From positions 14,184,836-14,248,835 of the forward strand of contig CM046353.1 in assembly GCA_025403435.1 (NCBI GenBank): DNA of 64,000 bases, written 5' to 3'. This stretch comes from Artocarpus heterophyllus (Eukaryota; Streptophyta; Magnoliopsida; Rosales; Moraceae). Position numbers and translations under genes: made by a program. The notes beneath the pieces were generated by a model. It saw only the letters and a program-made list of their open reading frames with translations. It ran no database searches and had not been told where the DNA came from. This document shows, in pieces, positions 23,503 to 32,372 of the stretch (position 1 is its first letter; each line of letters starts with the position of its first letter).

Positions 23503-24690
23503 ACACTGTTGTCTCCTAAACTTATCACCACTTGCAATTTGTCCCATGAACTTTTAGTTTTGGCAATTTGCACCTTGGATGCGTAAATCTATTGCAAATC
23601 ATCTCTATTGGTAACTATGCTAATTTTTGATAGAAATTGACATGTAATTCTTATATGAGTTGTGAATCAATGACATGAATGATCATTTTTATGTATTTTA
23701 ACATAAATTTATGAGTTATTAACACCAATGACCCTTAAACTTTGGGGTCTCTCCTACTTTATCCTCTGAATTTTAAAAATCATTGTTTTGCTCTTTGAAC
23801 TTTGAAAACTTTTCACTTTGCCCCTTGAACTTAAAAAACCTACTTTGCCTCCTAAACTTTCAAAGTTCCTTACTTTGCCCCTTGAATCTCCAACTTTCTA
23901 TTCAATTAGATGGAGTTAAGCTTATATAATTCGCACACGGGTCACTTGTAAGGGCAAATATAAGATTTTATCACTCCTAAGTTTTGTTTTACGTTTATAC
24001 TCTTACTTAGAGCTGCATCATCATCATCATCATCATCTTCTTCTTCATTTTAATATCTAAGCTATCATTTAGTAAGAGTTTGCATTCATATTTCTTCTCA
24101 TATTTAATATGTAACTTTTATTTAATAAGTTGATATTTTTCGTTGATATCTCATGATCTTTAATGTTTAACTTATCTTTGTTACTATTTAAATTCTGATA
24201 TTGATAAACAATATATCGACCTACTAAATGAGTCAAGCATTAAAAATGAGAAGAAATGTAAGACAAATCTTTCCTAAAAGAGAGTATAGATAAAAAAAAA
24301 AGGGCCATAAGTGAGAGTGTAAACTTATAACACAATTTAAAGTGATAAAATCTTATTTTTGTCCTTATAGGTGACCTATGTGTAAATTACGTGGGCCTAG
24401 TTTTATCTATTTGAACAAAAAGTCAGAAGTTTAAGGAGTAAAATGAGGAGCTTTGAAAGTTTAGGAAGGGCAAAGTATTGATTTTTATAGTTCAGGAGAC
24501 AAAATGAGCAGTTTTGAAAGTTCACAGAGCAAAATGATATTTCTTAAAGTTCAGAGGGTAAAGTGGGGGGAGATCCTAAAGTTTATGAGCTATTGGTGTT
24601 CATTAAATTTATTGTAATTAAGATCTTTAATTAAGTTTTACCAAAATAAGAAGTTTTGAATTAATTTTAGGACATTTGGCAAAATGATGG
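23503..24690. repeat. Old inverted-repeat element, interrupted by a nested one
   Basis: The outer parts (23503-23712 and about 24604-24690) match, in order, the element at 48309-48620: both have a GTTGTCTCCTAAACTT-like end, an AATTTG-CCC stretch, a TTTTAGTTTTGGCAA stretch, and TTTAATTAAGTTT. The distal arm of this copy was not found, so it is truncated on the right. An 880-bp element is inserted in the middle. Confidence 0.6.
23713..24603. mobile_element. Mutator-like inverted-repeat element, nested
   Basis: Long terminal inverted repeats (about 300 bp each, diverged) start AACACCAATGACCC on the left and AACACCAATAGCTC inward from the right. They are made of TTTGCCCCTTGAACTT-type units. The flanks carry a perfect 9-bp direct repeat TAAATTTAT (23704-23712 and 24604-24612), the length expected for Mutator. 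No transposase is encoded, so it is non-autonomous. The empty-site-like homologue at 48.5 kb supports the insertion. Confidence 0.7.
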
Positions 24691-25389
24691 AATTAAAAAT
24701 TTTGGTTTAAAAAACTATAACATGTGTGTCACAACCTGCCTTTTCGGGCTGTGATAAAACTCTTTCTTACTTACTTTAGGGCAAAAATTTAGAATTTTTT
24801 TTTTAAAACGGAAATAAATATTTACTTACATTAACTTTGATAACTCCCAAAATACTTTCACATACTTGTATTTACATAATTAATGCTTTTACTTTCATAA
24901 CATCTTTCTTTTAATCATTTCATATCAAAATAGCTTTAAACATGTGTGGCAGAAAACATTACAGCAGCGGACTCCATACCCAATCTGCACACCTCATCCG
25001 TCCGCCAGCTCATCATTACGACTCATTCTGACTTTTTCGTCGGAATACCTACAGCATGAAAAACTTAATGAGCTAATGCCCAGTAAGTCCCATAAATCCT
25101 ACATGGATATTCACATGAATGCATGAATCAATTATGCTTTCTTATAAACTTTCTTTATTCTCATCATTTCTTATCTTTACTAGGGCCCAAGTGTTCGTAC
25201 CATTGCGCAATTTTATTTAGGTCTACGTAACACCGTGGCCGTAACATATCCTTTAAACTCCCTTTGAGTTAGGAGTCGGTACGACACTTTTCTTAATTTC
25301 TGGTGATACATTTACCAGTCCATTTATTATGGTTGACATACCATGCATGAAGTGATAATCACATATTATCCATGAAACATAAATTCTCT

Positions 25390-25800
25390 TGCATAGCATA
25401 GTACACACAGGTACTTACTTTTTATACACACTGGTACACATTAATATATGCACAGGTATATAGCATAATGTACTCACAGGTACTTAACATAAAATGTACA
25501 CACAGATACCTACTTTATACATACTCAAGTATTTATCATTGTACACACAGGTACGAAATCATGATACACATGCTCATTTTCATTATTGTACACACAGGTA
25601 CACAATATATTATACACACAGGTACAAAATCATGGTACACATGCTCATTTTTATTATTGCACATACAAATACATAACAACTTGTACACACTGGTACACAT
25701 TAATATGCTCACACTTATTCATACATGACTATACCCCTAGGTATTTATATCATGGCAAACATACAAGTTTACACTTAATTATACGCACAGGTATACATAT
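25390..25800. repeat. Irregular minisatellite of ACACAGGTAC units
   Basis: About a dozen degenerate copies of TACACACAGGTAC/TACACACTGGTACAC, 20-45 bp apart, within the old LTR-like repeat. A larger unit of roughly 75 bp (ACACAGGTAC..AAATCATG..TACACATGCTCATTTT) is present twice (about 25541-25600 and 25613-25660). Open frames rich in H, T and Y here come from the repeat. Confidence 0.75.
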
Positions 25801-25812
25801 ACATACATTTCT

Positions 25813-28112
25813 TGTGACACCCGTTATTCTTCTAACGGGTATTGAGGTAATTAAATTAATTTTTAATGTATAAAAAAAAAATTGCTTCATTTAAATTTAT
25901 TTTATAATATTTATTTTTATCTATTTTTAAATTTTCTAAAATTCTCCTATATTTATTTAGTATGATTACTAAAAAGCCTTAGAACTTCTAATAAATCTCA
26001 AAAATGTCATATTGGCATTATGTGTGTTAAAGTCTTTAGATGAGACATAAGGATATCTTTTCCAACTACTCTTGACCCTCATTTTCTTTATTTCCTCCGT
26101 GACATGCTTCAACATGTCTCCTCTATAATTGTTTCTATCACTTCTCTTCAAAGACTTCATCTTTTCTTCCTTTCTCTTCCACGGTTCCCACACTCTTCTT
26201 CTCATTTCTTTGCTGAAGCAAAATACTTAGAGAACTTCTTCAAGGCAGCCATAAAAATCAGCCACCATCACCTCCATTTGAGCAAGAATTTCAGTCATAC
26301 CGAAGTAAAGGAACCTGTTTTGAAGCCATTTCAAGCTTCCAACTAACCATAATCCGAGGTTAGAATCTTATGAACAAATTTAGTCTTTCATTTATAAATT
26401 TTCTTTTATACTAAAGGATTATTCAAATTTGCGTTCTTAAACCTAAGTATATGTTTGTTGCTATTTTGGAGCATATGTATGAAGTCTAAGTGTATATGCC
26501 CTAGACAGAAAATTTATATTGTTAAACTTTGTAATACCTCTATGGGCAGTGGTTATTTCTTGAAATTCTAAGATTAAATTAAAATGAATTTTATAAATTG
26601 GTTTGCATATTTGAAAAGTAGCATCCTAGGCTTTCTAACGAGCTATCATAAACCTAAATCGGAGTTGTATTTTATTTTCTAAGAATTATTCAATTTTTGT
26701 ATTGGAAACTAGTAAATCTACCAGTTTGTTATGGTATACCAGCTGCTAACCTGAACCAAGAACCCATCTTTGCTCACCACCTAATTCTTTAATGTCTTGC
26801 AACCTTTCCAATATTATCCTAAGTGATTGATGAATCTTATTAGGGACTAAAACATATAGATTACTTGTTCACATTTTATATTGTGTTAAGACAAAAATTG
26901 TTTACTGTGGTATTCAAAAGAGATTTATATAAAAGCTTTAATGGCATACTAGTAAGATAGGTTTACACATGATTTATTTATGAATGTAGTTGTATGTTGT
27001 GCTTTAGTTTTAATTGTCCTTATGCACGCCTTAGGATCAAGGGAGTATGGAGCTAACGTTAATTGATTCCAGGATTAAAAGATTGTTGATAAGCTTGAAA
27101 GGTAGGGATTCTATTACTCATCTTTTGTGAGGTTTTGGTAAATTAAATTTGATTGTTTTATATTGTAAAATATGTATATTGTATAGCGATAAATATAATG
27201 ATTTGACACATGTTATAAATTGAGAAGCATGGTTAGGAAAACTGACTCTATTAATAATGATTTAATATAGAGAAATGGTGAGACATGAAGAGGGCGGCGG
27301 TTACGTCCTTGGGCATGAATACCCAAAAAGGTAAAATAGGGGGAAGGTGATGACGCTTCCTTGGGTTGAAAGTCCCAGAACACACTGTACAGGAATTGAT
27401 TTGGTGAGGACTCGGGGCTTGATGTCCCCTCACCGGAACACCCTTGGAATGTTTATGGGGTGATCAAGTGCGCCCATTTGGGTTTCGATGAGTTGAGTGA
27501 TACTCAATTTAACATGGATACCTATGAACAATGATGATTGGTAATATTTGAATAAATGTGTAATTATGACACTTGGTAATGATTAACTACGGTATCCATA
27601 AGATGTGATCATAATAAACCTCATAACCTGGAATATGATGTGACTTACTAACCATGCAGATTTTAATGTGGTAATGATAAAAACCTAAAGGTGAGTAATG
27701 GCTTTCTCTACTGAGCATAGTGTTGCTCATACCCTTATGTTTATATCTTTTCAGGACTCACTAAGTGTGAGGTGGCTACGAGAAATATAGTTGAGGAAGT
27801 GAGGTAGCTATATTACATTGGGACTGCTTCAATCGTTGAGAATGTTCTTCATGATAATGTAAGCATCAATTGTTACTTTCTGTGACTGTATTACAATGTG
27901 TTGAGGGTTAAAATGATGATGACAACAGTTTATATTATTAAATTTAAGGTGCTACATTAAAACTGTGGTTTATTTATCGTTTATATTTTTATTTTTGAGT
28001 TGAGAGTTTTCATTTAAGTCCCGGGCAAATTTTATTTTTAAGGTTTTACTTTTATTATTTATTTTTATTTTATCTCATTAAAAACTGTTAACCCCCATAT
28101 AGGGGCGTTACA
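25813..28112 (+). repeat. 5' LTR of the cargo-carrying element
   Basis: 2300 bp. Its ends form short stem-loops (CCCGTTA..TAACGGG at the start, CCCC..GGGG at the end). From about 26990 to 27660 it is homologous to the chromovirus LTRs. The first 1.27 kb and last 0.34 kb are identical to the 3' LTR; all differences lie between 27079 and 27769. Confidence 0.93.
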
Positions 28113-28119
28113 GAATTTT

Positions 28120-28132
28120 TGGTATCAGAGCC
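28120..28132 (+). other. Primer binding site, initiator-Met tRNA
   Basis: TGGTATCAGAGCC, seven bases after the 5' LTR, complementary to the 3' end of initiator-methionine tRNA. The following CTAGGTTCG and the leader to about 28240 (GTAGCACCAC, TGGTTTTGAAG, GTCATCATCA) also match the chromovirus leader read on the minus strand. Confidence 0.92.
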
Positions 28133-29601
28133 TAGGTTCGGTTAACCTAGGGAGTGTAGCACCACTTTAAAAAAATATATTTTTGAGATGGTTTTGAAGC
28201 TGAATTTTCATTGTCATCATCAAAATGAACCTTCACATTGATTTATACAGTCTAGAAGGATGTAACATGGAAAGGCCATAGAATGAAAATATCAATAGTT
28301 ATATGAGTACAATAATTATATAGAAGGAAAGTATTAATAGTTATAAGGGAATGATAATTATATGGAATGAGTTTATAAGTAGATTGCTTATGAGAGATTC
28401 GTATAATATTAGGATCTATAAGCATATCTAATTCGTATAAACGATGAGAAATTCGTGTAGATACGAGGATTTAATAGCCTTTTGTCTCGTGAAAAACAAT
28501 AAGAAATATAAGGCTTGATTTATTGATTTTAAAGTTTGACATAGATATGCCAAATTTTTCGTAATCTATTCAAACCTAAGTAATGATTATGTGTGGATTC
28601 GATGGAGCACATAAGTGTCAATATCTTTTCTTAAAAGTTCTATATATTTGAGGAATATGATATAAGTTGGGAATCATGGTATTGAATCTTGAGAGAGATA
28701 AATGTTAGACTTTTGGTCTGTTGAGACTGTGTAAAGTCTAGAATGCATGAATCTCAAAATTGGAATATTTCGTTACGTACATTGTATTTAAGTGTATCAG
28801 TGAATCTTTTGGTTACCTAAGGTTTTGTTATATGAGGAAATTATATATTGTATGAGTAGAATTGTGGGGATTGTAGATGTTCTTAAGTAGTAACATCAAG
28901 TGTCTTTGTTCATTGATATGGTCTACGTTGGAAGACGTAAATCGTATTGATTTTAAGGTTAGTCACATTCTAAACCCTTGGTAGCAATGATGATGAATCC
29001 ATTGATAGATGTTAAGTATTATGAATAACATATGGGTGTATGTATTGTTCAATAAGGTTTTGATTAAAACAAAATTATTCGAGTTGCTGGAAGATTATGT
29101 TGTTATGAAATGATTTTAAATATCATTCAGGAAGATCCTTGTTGTCGTTAAATTAGATTTGTTGTTCATAATTAACTTTATCTATAGTGGGCTTTGAATT
29201 GGGTTTAAGATTCATACGAATTGGTTTTCAATTTTATGTTTGTTATTTAACTTGTTCTAAATGTGTTAAGGCCCGAAACAACCTGACTATTTTCAATTTA
29301 GAACATTTGGGCCTAGTTCAAATCCTAAATCAGTTTGATGCACACTGTCTCTCCCACGTGGTCTCTATACGTGTCATATACAGTGGTTTAATTATTGTTT
29401 ACAAATACGTTTACTGTGCATAAGAGCTTATTTCTTCGAGTTCACTTTTTCTCTCTTAATTTGTTATTTTCTCTCTAAATCGCAAATCCTCTTCTTTTTC
29501 ATTAAAAATTCTTCTTTTCCTCAAAAAGAAGAAGGAATTCTAGGATTCTGCAATTTACTATCTTAATTTTTCCTTTCTATTTACTCTTCTTTCATCTCAT
29601 C
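28133..29601 (+). other. Long leader of the cargo-carrying element
   Basis: About 1.47 kb between primer site and first cargo ORF. Only the first 110 bases resemble the chromovirus leader; the rest has no long open frame and is of unknown origin. Bases 29440-29600 are CT- and A-rich, like a plant 5' UTR (TTTTTCTCTCTTAATTTG), suggesting that the cargo came in with its own untranslated leader. Confidence 0.5.
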
Positions 29602-30123
29602 ATGGACCCAAAGTACCAACACCTGAGAAAGTATTTCCCATCACTCTCCCAAAAGATTCTCAGAAAGAAATACAAGGCTAGAATTACTCGGTTGTGGATT
29701 CTTATGCGTTTTGGTATCCCTTGTGATGTGAGAATGTTGATAGAGGGGAAAATCCGTCCGAGTGACTTTAGTCAAGATGTCGGTTTACCAGGAACAGGTA
29801 CCAGTCGTAGTGCAATGAAAAGAAGAGCTCGTGCCATCGTGGTCACTTGTAGCAAATGTGGAAGACAAAATTGTAACGGTAAATGTACTTCACCTGGTTA
29901 TATGTCTACGAATAGAGAGGATAAAATAAGGTTTTGTAGGGATGGACTTTCAAAGGAGAACTTGGATAGCATCCATCCTCCTCTCCACGGTCACCCTAGT
30001 GGATATGTTCAAGGAGCTATTTTTAAACTCTGGCCTAAATTTTATACAGAAAGACAACGCCTCAGGAATATGGTATTTCTAGATCCTGGTTGCCAAGCCA
30101 TAAGAAAACTGGATGGGGAATAA
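29602..30123 (+). CDS. Cysteine-rich basic protein, carlavirus NABP-like (cargo ORF 1)
   Basis: Intact 173-codon ORF starting ATGGACCCAAAGTACC inside the cargo-carrying retrotransposon. The N-terminal half is basic and hydrophobic (RLWILMRFGIPCDVRMLIEG). A GTGTSRSAMKRRARAI patch (basic run at about residues 72-77) is followed by a four-cysteine cluster CSKCGRQNCNGKC (C83, C86, C91, C95), then a PGYMS stretch and a tail with two prolines and two histidines. This order (arginine-rich patch, zinc-finger-like cysteines, PG, short hydrophilic end) is that of the cysteine-rich nucleic-acid-binding proteins of carlaviruses and relatives, which act as suppressors of RNA silencing. The resemblance is by pattern only; I cannot test it. 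No retrotransposon protein is like it. It could also be an unrecognised plant zinc-finger protein. Confidence 0.6.
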   Translation: MDPKYQHLRKYFPSLSQKILRKKYKARITRLWILMRFGIPCDVRMLIEGKIRPSDFSQDVGLPGTGTSRSAMKRRARAIVVTCSKCGRQNCNGKCTSPGYMSTNREDKIRFCRDGLSKENLDSIHPPLHGHPSGYVQGAIFKLWPKFYTERQRLRNMVFLDPGCQAIRKLDGE

Positions 30124-30766
30124 GTCATCGCTCTATAAAGGTTATTTAGTCTTTACTTATTTGAAGCAGTTTTAGCTGATGTTCAACAGTTTGTGTTTTT
30201 CTTTTACTCAGAATATTTGCTTTTGTGTTTGAAATAATTGTGATTATTAGATTGATACAGTAAGTGTTAATATCTTATTTAATTTATGATTTTCTTAAAT
30301 ATATATATAATAAAATATATTATCTTATCAGACACGTCACATACGGTACAGTAATATGTTTGAATTTTGAAAAGCTTATCCAGATATTTCAAGATTTGTG
30401 TCTCAAATTTCAAAAGTTCTACAGTATTTGTCGTTTATATTAAATTTCTAGACTTGGAGTATATTTGTCAAAAAGTCTACAGTTGTGTCATGAGGGTCTT
30501 TTGTCGAATTGTTCTCAATTGTCAAAAGTTATACAATTAGAGTCTAATCTTTTTCAAAAAGTGAATCAGATTTTCTATAAACTATCAATCACCTTATCTT
30601 ACTTTCTTATCCGCACAAGATTTTGTTTAAATCTTTGGATTACTTTTTCATTACCTACTCGTCTATCTCTTTAGCCTTTTTTGTATATTTCTCATCTTTA
30701 AAATCTCATGTAGAACCCGAAGTCTAAGTGGAGCAGACATTAAGCAACCACTTCTATAAACCAAAT

Positions 30767-31417
30767 ATGTCTACCTCCCAGTCCACGAAGAAAATAAAGA
30801 ATGTATGTGTCTTTTGTGGTTCCAGCCTTGGAAAAGATAAAGCTTATTTAGAAGCTGCAAATCACTTAGGGCAAGTCCTAGCACACAAGAAGATTAACAT
30901 AATCTATGGGGGTGGTAGTATAAAAATGATGGTAAATATGGCACTAGCAGCTAGGTCTAGCGACGCTACTGATGTAAGAATTTGGCCTCATATTCCAGTT
31001 GAAGGAAACCTTTGTAAGGAAGCCATAGGTAAGGGAGAAGGAGTCAGGAGTATCCCTAAAAATTTTAAAGACATAATCTATAATTCTGATGCTTTTATAG
31101 CATTACCTGGTGGTCTAGGTACTCTTGAGGAAATATTTATAGTTGCTTGTGGGCAATTGTTGGGCTTTTATTCCAAACCTTTGGGACTGCTGAACGTAAA
31201 GGGTTTTTATGACGGTCTTTTGAAATTTCTAGATTACGCTGTGGAAGAAAACATCACTACAGAATCGGAGAGACAAATCTTTGTCACTGCTTCAACAGCT
31301 GAGGAATTGATAGATAAAATGCAAATCATACATCCAGAATCCGACACTGCAACATCCAAGCTTGAATGGGAAAGGGAAAGCCGGGAGCGGCCAATTGATT
31401 TGAATCTCCATCTGTAA
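30767..31417 (+). CDS. LOG-like protein (cytokinin riboside 5'-monophosphate phosphoribohydrolase family), cargo ORF 2
   Basis: Intact 216-codon ORF, the usual LOG length, from ATG at 30767 (MSTSQSTKK; the frame is open upstream without ATG). LOG enzymes release active cytokinin bases from nucleotide precursors in the cytosol. Visible family features are VCVFCGSS (residues 13-20), the nucleotide-binding loop YGGGS (47-51), ADAFIALPGG-like SDAFIALPGG, and the signature PGGLGTLEE (114-122) including the catalytic glutamate. Odd points: the stretch before the signature reads SIPKNFKDIIYNSD where plant LOGs have a conserved MHxRK-type segment, so the expected arginine is missing. The GSI..MG stretch is also altered (SIKMMVNMA). 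It may have lost or changed activity. There are no introns, unlike host LOG genes, so it probably arrived as RNA copied into the element. Confidence 0.85.
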   Translation: MSTSQSTKKIKNVCVFCGSSLGKDKAYLEAANHLGQVLAHKKINIIYGGGSIKMMVNMALAARSSDATDVRIWPHIPVEGNLCKEAIGKGEGVRSIPKNFKDIIYNSDAFIALPGGLGTLEEIFIVACGQLLGFYSKPLGLLNVKGFYDGLLKFLDYAVEENITTESERQIFVTASTAEELIDKMQIIHPESDTATSKLEWERESRERPIDLNLHL

Positions 31418-31557
31418 TCTTTTTGTTTTATCTTTGGCATGTAGGCATGTGTGTCCGTATTTCGTGTGTTACGAATAACCGTTTGCCTTGTATTATGTGT
31501 TTTTTGCGGTACGTCGTTGTTAAATCTTTTAGATTCATTGAGCCTAATGCCGGGATG

Positions 31558-31699
31558 GCTGGATACGGAGTACTTGATGCTCTCGAAACGCATCCTTCTT
31601 AAGGTCCGATCTTTTGTTTATCGATGTTTTTGTATCCTCTAAGCATGCATGATATGGATAGCTGGTATACGGAGTGCCTTATACTCTCGAAACGTATCC
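31558..31699 (+). repeat. Imperfect direct duplication downstream of cargo ORF 2
   Basis: GCTGGATACGGAGTACTTGA..CTCTCGAAACGCATCC (31558-31595) and GCTGGTATACGGAGTGCCTT..CTCTCGAAACGTATCC (31661-31699) repeat about 38 bp at a spacing near 103 bp. It lies in the presumed 3' untranslated part of the cargo. Function unknown. Confidence 0.7.
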
Positions 31700-32333
31700 G
31701 TATTATGTTTGTAATGTGTAATATTCTGTTAATATTATGTGGAAGTACCAGAGTCAGTTATGGGGATATTCCATATGAAATATGAGTATATTATTTGGGT
31801 TGAATGTTTGTGTCATGAGGATAGCTGTTTAATGAAAAATATGTCGGGTTTGTCTGCAACTCTGAGATTCTGTTTAATATCTCTATGAGTAAGCTTAATG
31901 TATGGTTTTGAATAGAAGTGTTTGTGATATATGTTTTATGATTATGTTTTAGTTTATTAGTTGAGGTATGAAATCAAATATATTTGACTTTTCCTTACTC
32001 AAAAAGGAAAAGGAACCTAAAGATGAAGTATATAAAATTTCTCTAGCAATCTCCTTAAATGTGATTGTAAATCACAGTCCATGGACAATGAAGGACTGGA
32101 ATCATGGTATGGTCAATATGTAGGCCTGATCAGATTCTTAGACTATTATACGGTGTTATAAGTTGAAACTTGTCAGAAATACTCTCATTGAGGGATTTAG
32201 GAGTAAGATTTATTATGCAAGTAAATAAGTGGAGATACGATAACTTAAATTTGGAGGACAAACAACATTAACGGTTTAGACTCAGAATTGGAATCATAGT
32301 GGAATCATAATTTTTACTAGTATTGCTAGAATT
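31700..32333 (+). other. 3' non-coding part of the cargo-carrying element
   Basis: No open frame of note and no similarity seen to pol sequence. It ends at the conserved hairpin that precedes the polypurine tract. Confidence 0.5.
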
Positions 32334-32372
32334 GAAATTTCGAGGACGAAATTTCTTTAAGGGGGGTAGAGC
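32334..32372 (+). other. Hairpin and polypurine tract
   Basis: The perfect inverted repeat GAAATTTCG-AGGA-CGAAATTTC (32334-32355) is followed by the purine tract AAGGGGGGTAGAGC (32359-32372) that abuts the 3' LTR. The chromovirus at 1.4-10.2 kb has the same arrangement (3370-3406), which supports a shared replication machinery. Confidence 0.85.

Noticed and set aside
24012..24036. (ATC)n run as a functional signal
   Set aside because: Ordinary short trinucleotide microsatellite inside the Mutator-like arm.
24727..24731. Target duplication for the old LTR-like repeat
   Set aside because: Flanks ATGTG and ATATA do not match in any sensible register.
25468..25873. Frames rich in H, T and Y
   Set aside because: Direct translation of the ACACAGGTAC minisatellite.
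25969..26346. 78- and 80-codon frames, repeated at 32529-32906
   Set aside because: Both are inside the duplicated LTR of the cargo element, on opposite strands, with no domain.
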